Source: G963422445 sp963422445 (lineage in GTDB: Bacteria > Pseudomonadota > Alphaproteobacteria > Thalassobaculales > Thalassobaculaceae). Taken from it: 64,000 nt of DNA. The stretch lies in NCBI GenBank assembly GCA_963422445.2, contig OY729512.2, positions 5,828,001 to 5,892,000 on the forward strand, read 5' to 3'. A program made the translations under genes and the position numbers. This document shows positions 47,722-57,224 of the stretch, piece after piece. A model generated the notes under the pieces. The model ran no database searches, was not told the origin of the DNA, and worked only from the letters and a program-made list of their open reading frames with translations. Position 1 is the stretch's first letter. Each line of letters opens with the position of its first letter.

Positions 47722-48516
47722 ATGGATCATCTGGAAGCTCTGGAAGCCCAGAGCATTTACATCTTGCGCGAAGCCTATGCGCAGTTCAACCAGCTTGGCC
47801 TGTTGTGGTCGCTGGGCAAGGACTCGAATGTCATGGTCTGGCTCGCCATGAAGGCATTTTTCGGGCGTGTGCCGTTTCCGTTGCTGTTCTGCGATACCGG
47901 AAAGAAGTTCCCGGAAATGTACGCGTTCCAGAAACGCCAGACAGCCGAGTGGGGCATTGATCTGGTGGTCGAGACCTGTCCGCCGATCGAAGACATCGAT
48001 CCAGGACTGCCACCGGCCTCCCGCTCGGCAGCGCGCAAGTCCGAGGCCCTGCGGCGGCTGATAAAGGCGCGAGGTCTGCAGGCCGTGATCGTCGGAATCC
48101 GCCGAGACGAAGAAGGCACGCGAGCCAAGGAACGTGTCTTCAGCCCGCGCGACGAGGCAGCTGCCTGGCATTTCCGCGACCAGCCGCCGGAATTCTGGGA
48201 CCAGTACAAGACCGAGATCCGGCCTGGTACCCATATCCGTGTGCATCCGCTCCTGGCCTGGAGTGAAATCGACATCTGGCGTTACACCGAGCGGGAAGGC
48301 ATTCCAGTCGTCCCGCTATACTGTAGCCGCGATGGCAAGCGGTACCGCTCGCTCGGCGATCATGACATCACCTTCCCGGTGCCCAGCGAGGCCGCCACGA
48401 TCAAAGACATCATCACCGAACTCGAAACCACCCGGATCGCGGAGCGATCTGGCCGAGCCATGGACCACGAATCCGAGGATTCCTTCGAACGCCTGCGCAC
48501 CGCAGGCTACATGTAG
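47722..48516 (+). CDS. cysD: Sulfate adenylyltransferase small subunit CysD
   Basis: CysD forms APS from ATP and sulfate with the GTPase CysN. 264 residues with the PP-loop-like SLGKDSNVMVWLAMKAF, FPLLFCDTGKKFPEMYAFQ, VGIRRDEEGTRAKERVFSPR and the C-terminal RSGRAMDHESEDSFERLR. I chose ATG 47722 (MDHLEALEAQSIYILREAYA) as the family start, although the frame extends to 47572. It is 13 bases before cysNC, in one operon. Confidence 0.95.
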   Translation: MDHLEALEAQSIYILREAYAQFNQLGLLWSLGKDSNVMVWLAMKAFFGRVPFPLLFCDTGKKFPEMYAFQKRQTAEWGIDLVVETCPPIEDIDPGLPPASRSAARKSEALRRLIKARGLQAVIVGIRRDEEGTRAKERVFSPRDEAAAWHFRDQPPEFWDQYKTEIRPGTHIRVHPLLAWSEIDIWRYTEREGIPVVPLYCSRDGKRYRSLGDHDITFPVPSEAATIKDIITELETTRIAERSGRAMDHESEDSFERLRTAGYM

Positions 48517-48529
48517 CCTCGGATCGACC

Positions 48530-50416
48530 ATGTCCACACCCCGAAACGGCAAGGCGCCGATCGTCAAACTGGTCGTGGTCGGTCATGTCGATCACGGCAA
48601 GTCAACCCTGATCGGTCGTCTGCTCTGCGACACAGGGACCCTGCCGGAGGGCCGGGCTGAAGCTGTCGCGGCGATCTGCGCCCGCCGCCAGTTGCCGATG
48701 GAATATGCATTCCTGCTTGATGCCCTGCAGGCCGAGCGCGATCAGGGCGTGACCATTGACAGCACCCAGATCAGATTCCAGACCGCCCGTCAGGCCTACG
48801 TCATCATCGATGCACCGGGCCATCGGGAGTTCATCAGAAACATGGTCTCCGGCGCTGCATTGGCCGATGCCGCGATTCTGGTGATCGATGCCGATGAAGG
48901 TGTGCGTGAACAATCACGTCGACACGGTTATCTGCTGCGCCTTCTTGGCATTTCACGAGTGGCCGTCGTCGTGAACAAGATGGATCTGGCCGGGTATGAC
49001 GAGCAACGGTTCGAGGCGGTCGCAGCGGAGATGAAAGACTATTTGCGCGATATCGGAGTCACGCCTGTTGCCGTCATCCCGGTCTCGGCGCGCGAAGGCG
49101 CCGGACTCACCGGGCCGTCAGACCAGATGCCCTGGCATGAAGGCCCGTCACTGATCGAGGTTCTTGACGGCTTCAGCCCTGGTCGGCCGATGTCCGACCA
49201 GCCTCTGCGCTTGCCGATCCAGGATGTTTACAGATTTGACGGACGCCGGATTCTCGCTGGTCGAATCGAAAGCGGGCGCCTTGCAATTGGCGATACGCTG
49301 TTGTTTTCACCCTCCAACATTACGGCGCGCGTCAAGACCCTCGAGTCGTGGAACGGTCCTGCGCCGGTCTCCATTGCGACCGCCGGACAGTCTGTCGGAT
49401 TCACCATTGACGATCCGGTTTTTGTCGAACGCGGTCATCTCGTGAGCCATTCCACCCACCCTCCGGTCGAAACCAATGTCTTCGGAGCCCGGCTGTTTTG
49501 GCTGGGACAACGCCCGCTTGCTGCCGGACAGCGATACATGATGAAGTTGAACACTGGAAGATATGCGGTCGAAGTTCGATCCGTCAGTTCCGTGATCGAT
49601 GTCGAGGATCTGTCCCGGAGCGGATCTGGCGTCATCCCCAGGAACGGTGTTGGCGAAGTCGTTCTGCGCGCCCGGGCGACCGTCCCGCTCGACGATTTCA
49701 CGGTCAATCCGGCGACCGGGCGATTCGTTCTGGTGGATGAGTACGACACGGTTGGTGGCGGCATCGTTTCGATGGACGGATTCTCGGACCAACGCGTTCG
49801 TCACGACGTAACCTCCCGCAACATTGCCGCGACCCTTCACGCCATCGATGCCGAAGCCAGGGCGCGGGCAAACGGCCATCAAAGCGGCATCCTCTGGCTG
49901 ACCGGATTGTCGGGATCCGGCAAGTCGACACTGGCGGTTGCCCTGGAACGGCAGTTGTTCCGCAAGGGCTACCAGATCTATGTCCTTGACGGTGACAACA
50001 TGCGCTTCGGTCTCTCGTCCGATCTGGGATTCGCGCCAGCCGACCGGGCCGAGCATATCCGTCGTGTCGGCGAAGTCTCGAAGCTGTTTGCGGACGCCGG
50101 ATTTCTGGTTGTCGCTGCCTTCATCTCACCCTATCGGAACGACCGCGATCGCGCCCGCGCGATCGCGCCGGAGGTCTTTCACGAGATCTATGTGAAAGCG
50201 ACTCTGACCATCTGCGAGCAACGGGATCCAAAGGGTCTCTATGCTCGGGCGCGACGCGGTGAGATTCCGGATTTTACCGGCATATCCGCCCCCTACGAAA
50301 CACCAGACCATCCCGAGATGACGATCGAAACCGGCACCCAGAGCGTCGAGGAATCAATCGCAGTCCTGATGGATTACATCGCTGACAATTTTGCCATTGA
50401 CGGCAAGGACGGATAA
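48530..50416 (+). CDS. cysNC: Bifunctional CysN/CysC: sulfate adenylyltransferase GTPase subunit and APS kinase
   Basis: 628 residues. Residues 1-430 are an EF-Tu-like GTPase (CysN): GHVDHGKST (18-26), DAPGHREFIRNM (G3) and NKMD (G4). From about 455 an APS kinase follows (CysC): GLSGSGKST P-loop, YVLDGDNMRFGLSSDLGF and AFISPYRNDRDRAR. The protein makes PAPS. The fused NodQ-like form is typical of alphaproteobacteria. No cysH or sulfotransferase is in the window; cysQ at 60.5 kb handles the PAP by-product. Confidence 0.96.
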   Translation: MSTPRNGKAPIVKLVVVGHVDHGKSTLIGRLLCDTGTLPEGRAEAVAAICARRQLPMEYAFLLDALQAERDQGVTIDSTQIRFQTARQAYVIIDAPGHREFIRNMVSGAALADAAILVIDADEGVREQSRRHGYLLRLLGISRVAVVVNKMDLAGYDEQRFEAVAAEMKDYLRDIGVTPVAVIPVSAREGAGLTGPSDQMPWHEGPSLIEVLDGFSPGRPMSDQPLRLPIQDVYRFDGRRILAGRIESGRLAIGDTLLFSPSNITARVKTLESWNGPAPVSIATAGQSVGFTIDDPVFVERGHLVSHSTHPPVETNVFGARLFWLGQRPLAAGQRYMMKLNTGRYAVEVRSVSSVIDVEDLSRSGSGVIPRNGVGEVVLRARATVPLDDFTVNPATGRFVLVDEYDTVGGGIVSMDGFSDQRVRHDVTSRNIAATLHAIDAEARARANGHQSGILWLTGLSGSGKSTLAVALERQLFRKGYQIYVLDGDNMRFGLSSDLGFAPADRAEHIRRVGEVSKLFADAGFLVVAAFISPYRNDRDRARAIAPEVFHEIYVKATLTICEQRDPKGLYARARRGEIPDFTGISAPYETPDHPEMTIETGTQSVEESIAVLMDYIADNFAIDGKDG

Positions 50417-50422
50417 TCGCGA

Positions 50423-50445
50423 TCCGGCACCGGGAGCTTGCCGGA
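50423..50445. terminator. Hairpin between convergent cysNC and TPR genes
   Basis: TCCGGCA and TGCCGGA form a perfect 7-bp stem with a 9-base loop in the 32 bases between the two stops. There is no T-run; position suggests a bidirectional terminator. Confidence 0.4.
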
Positions 50446-50448
50446 CTC

Positions 50449-51027
50449 CTATTGTGACGCCGGTGGACGGACCTTCTTTCGGACGGCTTCGGTCTCCGCG
50501 TCGCGCCCCATATCCTGTAGCAGGCCGATGTAACTGTCATAAAGTCCCTGCCGAACCTGGCCGGCATCCGATCCCTGCGACTGTTCTGCCGTCGCGATCG
50601 CTAGTTCATAAGCCTCGAGGGCTTCGTCCATCTGGCCGCGGCGATGATGAAAGTCCCCGAGATTGCCGAGCGTCCTTGAGACATTGACATGTCCGGGGCC
50701 GAGAAGCTCGGTCCACATGCCGACGACCCGGCCGTAAAGCTGTTCTGCCGCATGGAGATAGCCGTTGGCCTCCAGGACAATCGCGAGATTGTTGAGAACC
50801 GCCGCCCGGGGTTCGGTTCCGGGTTCAGTCAGGCCGACAGCTTCTTCAAGAAGCTCCTGAGCTTGATAAGGCCGTCCTGCCTCATAAGCATAGCCAGCGG
50901 CCTCGACCAGTGCCTGCCAGGGTTCAGCGGCCCGGAGATTGCCCGGCATTGCGACGATGATCCCCATCAGAACAGCAACGACCGCAAGATGCAAAGTCCG
51001 GATGAAGGACGATACGGTACATGGCAT
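50449..51027 (-). CDS. Secreted TPR-repeat protein
   Basis: 192 residues from MPCTVSSFIRTLHLAVVAVL, a signal peptide with probable cleavage after LRAA-type residues near 33. The mature part has tetratricopeptide repeats of the Kinesin-light-chain/TPR_12 type (AAVLNNLAIVLEANGYLHAA, VSRTLGNLGDFHHRRGQMDE, EALEAYELAIATAEQSQGS). Probably a periplasmic adaptor. It lies 52 bases after the cytochrome c gene on the same strand, so they may be co-transcribed. Confidence 0.8.
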   Translation of the reverse strand: MPCTVSSFIRTLHLAVVAVLMGIIVAMPGNLRAAEPWQALVEAAGYAYEAGRPYQAQELLEEAVGLTEPGTEPRAAVLNNLAIVLEANGYLHAAEQLYGRVVGMWTELLGPGHVNVSRTLGNLGDFHHRRGQMDEALEAYELAIATAEQSQGSDAGQVRQGLYDSYIGLLQDMGRDAETEAVRKKVRPPASQ

Positions 51028-51079
51028 AGGCCCGGGCAGGTCAGCGTATTCGGCGTGGTTTTCCCGGTTCAACGGGATC

Positions 51080-51631
51080 CTATCGGGACTCATTACGCCG
51101 ATTAACTCGGTCATGACGTTCTCGCGTCTCAAGGGACCATGTACTCTTGATATAGGACAGAATAGCGATGATGTCCCGGTCCGACAGGATACCGGCATAA
51201 CCCGGCATGTCGGACTCGAGACCGCTGACATGTTTCGAACCTTGTTTCGTGATTGCAAACAGCAAGTCGTCGGGATGATGCCATGTATGACCGGTATCGT
51301 CATGCGGCGGTGCCGGCATCTTGCCGTCCGGCTTGCGTTGCCGCCAGTTCGGCTGGCCTTCGAGATCGGCACCATGACAGGCCGCGCAATGGATCCTGTA
51401 AAGATCCTGCCCCGCTGCGACCAGCATGCCGTCGTCGGGGTCCAGGCGGCGGCGCGTCGAAACCGACACCGCATTCGCGGCTTCTTCCGATTCTGTCACG
51501 GGCCGACTTTGCACCATGTCCGGGCCAATGCTGTAGCGGCCTCCCCAGTCCAGAAAGGACGCAGCGAGCCCGGCCGCCAGCAAGAGGATCGCGAACGACC
51601 CGGTAACGATTGCCAGGATTCGCCGTCTCAT
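51080..51631 (-). CDS. Membrane-anchored c-type cytochrome
   Basis: 183 residues with an uncleaved N-terminal anchor (RILAIVTGSFAILLLAAGLA), one heme motif CAACH in LYRIHCAACHGADLEG, and a distal Met in SDMPGYAGILSDRDIIAI as sixth ligand. This is a class I periplasmic cytochrome c of the kind that accepts electrons from dehydrogenases. The cytochrome b gene upstream is a plausible electron partner. Confidence 0.9.
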   Translation of the reverse strand: MRRRILAIVTGSFAILLLAAGLAASFLDWGGRYSIGPDMVQSRPVTESEEAANAVSVSTRRRLDPDDGMLVAAGQDLYRIHCAACHGADLEGQPNWRQRKPDGKMPAPPHDDTGHTWHHPDDLLFAITKQGSKHVSGLESDMPGYAGILSDRDIIAILSYIKSTWSLETRERHDRVNRRNESR

Positions 51632-51768
51632 GTCCGGCTTCTGTTATCTGTGACCGTATTGCAGACACTCGGCATCAATTAGCCATCTTCCAGATTGTAC
51701 AGATCCATTGCTGCCAAAAGCCCAGCAGACCCCGTTGGCGAATGCCGACCCTTGTGACCTGGCCCAAG

Positions 51769-52446
51769 TCACGCGTAATAGGCGACCCCGATCACCGCCA
51801 CCGCAGTCAAGGCGAGAACGAGGACCGCGAGCAGGAGGCTGGCCCGGCGCGGTTTGACCGGAACGTCGCGCGGCAAAACTTCAGCGGTCCCGGTGATCAT
51901 TGGCCAAACCAGATTCTTGCGAAAACCGATCCAGTAAGCGGCCACGACAAGAACATGCAACGCTATCAACGCAACCACCACATTGAACAGCCTGTGATGG
52001 ACAACTGTCGCGAAGCTGGATGCCTCATCGGAGACGAACCGAGCCATCGGCCCTTCAAAGAAGATATCGTCGTTCGAAAACAGGCCGGACCCGACCTGCG
52101 CCGCGATGATCAGCAGCATCGCGATCACACTCCAGCCGCCGGCCGGATTGTGACCCGGTCCGGTCTCCGGCAGGTCGCGCCGCAGCATTCGGCGAAGATA
52201 GGATACGACAGTCGGCGGTCCGCGTAGAAACGAACGGAACCGTGCGAACTCCCCGCCCACGAACCCCCAGACAACGCGAAACAGGATCAGAACCAGCGCC
52301 GTAACGCCGAAGATCTCGTGCAGATCCATGATCTGGTTTTCGCCGGTGAACCAAGATCCGAGAAGACACAGAACCAGAAGCCAGTGAAACAGTCGTACCG
52401 GCAGATCCCACACAGTCACCGTTCTGCGCTGCTTCTCCTTTGCCAT
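51769..52446 (-). CDS. Cytochrome b561-type membrane protein
   Basis: 225 residues with about five membrane segments and paired heme-ligand histidines: PVRLFHWLLVLCLLGSW, MDLHEIFGVTALVLILFRVV, TVVHHRLFNVVVALIALHVL. It resembles the diheme cytochrome b of Ni-Fe hydrogenases and COG3658 proteins that pass electrons between soluble c-type cytochromes and quinone. It ends in a further helix, ASLLLAVLVLALTAVAVIG. It begins 4 bases after the stop of the creatininase-family gene, so both may share an mRNA. Confidence 0.9.
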   Translation of the reverse strand: MAKEKQRRTVTVWDLPVRLFHWLLVLCLLGSWFTGENQIMDLHEIFGVTALVLILFRVVWGFVGGEFARFRSFLRGPPTVVSYLRRMLRRDLPETGPGHNPAGGWSVIAMLLIIAAQVGSGLFSNDDIFFEGPMARFVSDEASSFATVVHHRLFNVVVALIALHVLVVAAYWIGFRKNLVWPMITGTAEVLPRDVPVKPRRASLLLAVLVLALTAVAVIGVAYYA

Positions 52447-52450
52447 CTCG

Positions 52451-53197
52451 TCAGGTCTCGCGCAGGAAAGCATCAAAATCGGCAGCGACGCAGGACGCGC
52501 TGGCCGTGACCAGTTGCTCGCCATGCTCCGGTGTCGCCAGGAAACTGTCGGCCTCGATCCGGCCATCGGGAAACAGGGCCCGATAATCTTCAGCATCCTG
52601 GAACGCCCGCGGCGCCGGAGGGGCCGGCTCCATCGCCGCCTGCTTGATAAACTCGGGATAGGCATATTGCGTCACTGCCACTTCCGATGCCGTGGCGTGG
52701 CGCCCGTCGCGATCCTGATACAGGGTCTTGCACAACGCCCGCACCTCCGAGAAATTGAACCAATTGGCGAGCTTGCATCGGACCGGCGGCTGATTGGGCT
52801 TGCGGTTGAAACTGCGGTCCGAATGAATCTCCGAGAACGCAGCGTTGATCGTCGCAATGTTGCCGCCATGCCCGTTCAGGAAATAGAAGCGCTCGAACCC
52901 ATTGCGCGCCAGCGATGTCACATAGTCGTTGATGACAGCAATCAGCGTCGTCGGACGAAGCGCGATCGAACCGGGGAATGCAAGGTGATGCTGTGCCATC
53001 CCGACCGATATGGTTGGACCAACCAGATAACCGGGATCGCTGGCAGCGCGATCGGCAATGATTTCGGGACAGATTGCATCAGTACCGACAAGACCGATCG
53101 GGCCGTGCTGTTCGGTCGACCCAATCGGCACGATAATACCTTTGCTGGACTGAAGATATTGTTCGACCTCAATCCAGGTCATCAATTGCAGGCGCAT
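52451..53197 (-). CDS. Creatininase family protein, second paralogue
   Basis: 248 residues with the metal-site STEQHGPIGLVGTDAICPE, GMAQHHLAFPGSIALRPTT and NGHGGNIATINAAFSEI. Compared with the 13.3-kb paralogue it has a longer middle (PPVRCKLANWFNFSEVRALC) and C-terminus. A GTG one codon upstream (53200) is an alternative start. The amidase gene lies upstream on the same strand, which suggests joint use in amide hydrolysis. Confidence 0.9.
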   Translation of the reverse strand: MRLQLMTWIEVEQYLQSSKGIIVPIGSTEQHGPIGLVGTDAICPEIIADRAASDPGYLVGPTISVGMAQHHLAFPGSIALRPTTLIAVINDYVTSLARNGFERFYFLNGHGGNIATINAAFSEIHSDRSFNRKPNQPPVRCKLANWFNFSEVRALCKTLYQDRDGRHATASEVAVTQYAYPEFIKQAAMEPAPPAPRAFQDAEDYRALFPDGRIEADSFLATPEHGEQLVTASASCVAADFDAFLRET

Positions 53198-53227
53198 CAC
53201 TGTCTCTCCACTGATCCGGGATACCGA

Positions 53228-54514
53228 TCACGCCAGCGCTTGTTCCAACCATGCGGCGATCGCGAGCGTTTGTGAATCGGAATGCATGGGGCCGACAATC
53301 TGGACACCCAGTGGTAACCCCATGTCACCGGTTCCACATGGAATTGTGACACAAGGCCATCCGAGCACCGTCCAGACCTTGTTGAACAGGGGGTCGCCGG
53401 TGAAATCCCGACCTTGCGGCGCTTCGCCGGGCGCTGGCAGTGTAATGATCGCATCGACAGAGTCGAACAGCGCAGCGCTCTGTGCGATCCGCCCGGCATC
53501 CGCTTCGGCCTTGGCCGCAGCAAGAGACTCTTCACTCATTGCCCGGCCGACCGCGATATTTTCGCGATAGTACCGGATCAGCCGCTCCGGGTGATGATCA
53601 TATTCCCAGGCGAGCGCACGGCCGCTGTCCCCGGTCATGATGACGGTCTGAACATCAGCCAGGATCTCGAACCCGGTCGAGGACGGAACAGTCTTGATCA
53701 CCGCGCCGGTGGTTTCCGCGGCCGCTCGCACCTGTTCGAGAGCAGCCACCGCGTCCGGTTCGGCAAGACTGCGAAACGGAATCATCATTCCAAGCCGTGG
53801 CGGCGCGGCAGCGCAGGCGTCAAGATCCGGCATCGCTTCGCCACGCAGCGCAAAGTCAAACAACGCGACATCGCCAACGCTTCGGGCCATGGTGCCTACG
53901 GTGTCAAGATATTCTGACAATTCCTTGACGCCGGTCCGATCATGGGTATGGGCACTTGGTTTGAAACCCACCGCACCGCAAAACGCGGCCGGGCGGATCA
54001 CCGACCCCGCTGTCTGGGTCCCGAAGGCAAGCGGCACCTGGCAGTCCGCGACACCCGCCGCCGAACCACTGGAGGAACCACCCGGCGTATGGTCCGGATT
54101 GTGCGGATTGCAGGTCGGGCCGGGATTGCGCCATGCGAATTCGGTCGTCACGGTCTTGCCCATGATGATGCCACCGGCCGCTTTGGTCCGGACCACACAG
54201 ACCGCGTCGGTATTGGGACGGTTCAGACCATAGATCGTCGACCCATGCCGGGTGGGCATATCAGCGGTGTCAATGATGTCCTTCACCGCGACCGGAACAC
54301 CAGCGAGCGGCCCCGGGTTGCCCGCTTTGTCAGCAGCGCGAGCCGCCGCGACGACCTGCTCCGGATCGAGATGAACCCAAGCCGAAACCGCCGCATCACG
54401 CGCGTCCACCCGTTCGAGACAGGATCTTGTCAGACCCTCGGCCGTCAACGATCCGGCCCTGATCTGCCTGATCGCATCACATGCCGACAACTCATGAAAC
54501 TGCGTCATCGTCAT
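53228..54514 (-). CDS. Amidase signature family hydrolase
   Basis: 428 residues. The Ser-cisSer-Lys machinery is present: Lys78 in GVPVAVKDIIDTADM, the Gly/Ser loop GGSSSGSAAGVA (145-156) and the nucleophile Ser171 in TQTAGSVIRPAAFCG. Enzymes of this type hydrolyse amides, ureas or aryl amides; GatA is excluded by the lack of gatC/gatB neighbours. The start at ATG 54514 follows AGGGGA. It precedes the creatininase-like gene with about 30 bases between. Confidence 0.92.
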   Translation of the reverse strand: MTMTQFHELSACDAIRQIRAGSLTAEGLTRSCLERVDARDAAVSAWVHLDPEQVVAAARAADKAGNPGPLAGVPVAVKDIIDTADMPTRHGSTIYGLNRPNTDAVCVVRTKAAGGIIMGKTVTTEFAWRNPGPTCNPHNPDHTPGGSSSGSAAGVADCQVPLAFGTQTAGSVIRPAAFCGAVGFKPSAHTHDRTGVKELSEYLDTVGTMARSVGDVALFDFALRGEAMPDLDACAAAPPRLGMMIPFRSLAEPDAVAALEQVRAAAETTGAVIKTVPSSTGFEILADVQTVIMTGDSGRALAWEYDHHPERLIRYYRENIAVGRAMSEESLAAAKAEADAGRIAQSAALFDSVDAIITLPAPGEAPQGRDFTGDPLFNKVWTVLGWPCVTIPCGTGDMGLPLGVQIVGPMHSDSQTLAIAAWLEQALA

Positions 54515-54702
54515 TCCCCTGAACCGAAACGATAGCCCGGAGACCGTCGGGTATCTATGCAATTTGCGTCATTATCCGGCCAAATGCAATGTTGTCGCAT
54601 CAACAGGATCGTAAGATACTGGCACGAGCACGATGCACCAGTCCCGTATTGCCGGTATGACGAACAGTCCGGTGATGCGACATCTGAACAGTGGCAATTG
54701 AC

Positions 54703-55356
54703 ATGAGTGCCAGGGCAGACGAACTCGATATCCCGGCCGGACTTGTCCATCTCTCCGTGGCCGATCCGGATCTGGCGCGCGCCCTCGCCAAGGTGGGGCC
54801 CCCTGAACCCCGCCGGCGGCCACAGGGGTTCCCGGCCCTGCTCAATATCATCGTTTCGCAGCAGATATCGCTGCAAGCAGCAGCCGCGATCTGGCAACGC
54901 CTGCAGGAGATGGGCCCGATAACACCTGATGGCATCCTGCAGCTTGGAACCGACGGCTTGCGAGATATCGGGTTCAGCCGCCCGAAGATACGTTACGCCC
55001 GTGCGCTCGCCGAACAGGTAACCGGCGGTATCTTTCGGCCAACCGAAATCGCAGACCTCGACGACATCGAAGCGACCGCGCGTCTGACCGGATTGTCGGG
55101 TTTCGGGCGGTGGAGCGCCGAGATCTATCTGATGTTCTGTCTCGGCCGCCCGGATATCTGGCCGGCCGCGGATATCGCGTTGCAGGAAGCAACCCGCGCG
55201 GTGAAGGGGCTTGATGTCAGGCCCGATGTCCTCGGGATGGATGCGATCGCGGCACCCTGGAGGCCCTGGCGGAGCGTCGCCGCCCTGCTGCTATGGCGCT
55301 ATTACCGAAACATCGTCAAGCGCGGCGCAAGCGCCGCCACAGAAGGGTTTCAGTAG
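54703..55356 (+). CDS. DNA-3-methyladenine glycosylase II (AlkA-type HhH-GPD)
   Basis: 217 residues with the HhH-GPD pattern: FPALLNIIVSQQISLQAAAA, LRDIGFSRPKIRYARALAEQ, the hairpin LTGLSGFGRWSAEIYLMF and catalytic Asp in IWPAADIALQEATR. Excises alkylated bases to start base excision repair. A GTG at 54691 is an alternative start. The RmuC gene is lost in this genome segment, but base excision is kept. Confidence 0.93.
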   Translation: MSARADELDIPAGLVHLSVADPDLARALAKVGPPEPRRRPQGFPALLNIIVSQQISLQAAAAIWQRLQEMGPITPDGILQLGTDGLRDIGFSRPKIRYARALAEQVTGGIFRPTEIADLDDIEATARLTGLSGFGRWSAEIYLMFCLGRPDIWPAADIALQEATRAVKGLDVRPDVLGMDAIAAPWRPWRSVAALLLWRYYRNIVKRGASAATEGFQ

Positions 55357-55427
55357 ACCGTCACACCATGTCGGGACCATGCGCCGGTCTCAAAACGGAT
55401 ATCTGAAAGGATGACCGGTTCCGGGTT

Positions 55428-56405
55428 TCAGCACCGTGACGGCCTGCGTCCTGCCGGGACGACGGCTTCACCTTTGGTCTGGGTCCGCCACATGAACCGG
55501 ATCTCGCTGTCATCGACCGGGTGACGCATGTGCATCAACATCCGATTGTCCCAGACGATGACCTGACCGGCCTGCCATTTGTGACGATACTGAAACTCCG
55601 GTTGCGTTGCGAATGCCCACAATTCGTCGAGCAATGCTTCGCTTTCATCCAGCGGCAAGCCGAGAACGTAGGCGTTAGTGCGGCGGCCAAGAAACAGCGC
55701 TTCTTCATCGCCGCCGGGGATTCTGCGCAAGACCGGATGCGGTTGGCCAAGGGCCTCGATCGGCGATTCCGGCGGCGTCATACCAGGACGAATGATGCCA
55801 CTGCTGCCATAGGTCGAATCATGCTTGATCCAGAGGTCATGGACCCTTTCGCGCAACGCCTTCGGCAGCGCTTTGGCTGCCAGAACCTGGCTTGCGAAGC
55901 CGGTGTCTCCGCCGGTCGACGGGATCTGGCGGGCATGGAGAATGCTGAAGGTCGGAGGCACCTCGATATAGGACATGTCGGTGTGCCATTCCCACTCGCC
56001 AAAAAATTTGGCATTCACCGGCTTCAGCTTCAGGGTCTTCGGATCGACATTACCGAGATAGGTAATGTAAGGATCGATACCGTCGGCTCTGAGGGCTGCC
56101 ACCTGCTGCTCAACGGTGAGATGTCGCTCACTGGCGGTAGCTTTCTTCCCGATCCCGTTGATGCGGCCGGGCGCGAACTCGTTTTTGCCAAACACGGCTG
56201 TCAGTTCATGAAGTTCATCGGCGGTCAGCAGTCGGTCGAACTCGAAACAGAGCAACCCGGAACGGCGATAGCTGGCCTCCAGAATCGCCTGTTTCTGTGC
56301 CGGCGTAATCCGGCCCGGATCGACACCGGCTATTGTTGCCCCGAAACGGGCATCTTCAAGCGGGCGAACCGTCAGACCTTCCACGGCCGTGACTGAATTG
56401 TCCAT
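55428..56405 (-). CDS. TauD/TfdA-family 2-oxoglutarate/Fe(II) dioxygenase
   Basis: 325 residues from MDNSVTAVEGLTVRPLEDAR, GGAGAG upstream. Iron ligands: His141 and Asp143 in EWHTDMSYIEVPP and the distal His in MLMHMRHPVDDSEIRFMWR, with the Arg for 2-oxoglutarate. The family hydroxylates taurine, chlorophenoxyacetates or other acids. The region RINGIGKKATASERHLTVEQ is a variable lid. The substrate is not identifiable; no taurine transporter is adjacent. Confidence 0.92.
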   Translation of the reverse strand: MDNSVTAVEGLTVRPLEDARFGATIAGVDPGRITPAQKQAILEASYRRSGLLCFEFDRLLTADELHELTAVFGKNEFAPGRINGIGKKATASERHLTVEQQVAALRADGIDPYITYLGNVDPKTLKLKPVNAKFFGEWEWHTDMSYIEVPPTFSILHARQIPSTGGDTGFASQVLAAKALPKALRERVHDLWIKHDSTYGSSGIIRPGMTPPESPIEALGQPHPVLRRIPGGDEEALFLGRRTNAYVLGLPLDESEALLDELWAFATQPEFQYRHKWQAGQVIVWDNRMLMHMRHPVDDSEIRFMWRTQTKGEAVVPAGRRPSRC

Positions 56406-57224
56406 CGCGTATTTCTCTCCATACCGCTGACCCGGCACCGACAGCCGCGACCTGCATGGCAGCCACCTTGGGTTATGCATAGCAGGTTTCACGCCGAATC
56501 GCCAACCGGATTGACGCCCCGACTTCGCGACCCGGTGTTTCATCCACCGTCTTGCTGACGGAGTCTTCTCTTTCTATTTCGACCATCGCGAACAGTTCGC
56601 AAGGCGAGATACCATCGGGGTTGATGGAAATCGGATGAGCCAAAGGGGCACAGAGGCCGAAAGCGGACGGTTATGCACCCCTGCCACGGAACCATCATGG
56701 GTCTTGCCGTGACGCAAACTGACCCGAACGGCCCCGGCGCGCTTCATTTCCGGCGTGTTGATATCGATCCAGTCCCTCACCGACATCCATCCTGGTCGCT
56801 CGGCTCATTGCCGCTGCATGTTCGCGGCGTCCGGGCCTCCGTGCATTCATCGGAATCGGCAGCCAGCCTGTGGACATCCGGAGCATCGACCCTATACTCG
56901 CCACATTGATTGCCGAACGATCTTGGCAAAATCGCCACCCTGCCGGAAGCTACAGCAGCCCCATGACCAAGATGCACGATCGCGAACTGGCAGAGTTTCT
57001 CTTGTCACGACTGACCGCGACCCGCCCATCGACATCCTCTCAGCAGGCTGAGAGGTGATCATCATCTCCGTCCAGGTTCCGACGCCGGACTCGCCCCACC
57101 CTTGTCGTGCCGCCCGCCACGACACCGTCCCGCTCATGCGATCAGGCATTCCGGCCTGCCGGAGTCGGTCATCCCGGTCATGCGCCGCAAACATCCCGGA
57201 TCCGGCGCATATGGCGGCGCCACA
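56406..57224. other. 820-bp stretch without a convincing gene
   Basis: Several short frames exist on both strands (for example one reading VRDWIDINTPEMKRAGAVRV on the minus strand near 56.7 kb and MDIRSIDPILATLIAERSWQ on the plus strand near 56.9 kb), but none is recognisable. Probably decayed or regulatory sequence. Confidence 0.4.
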
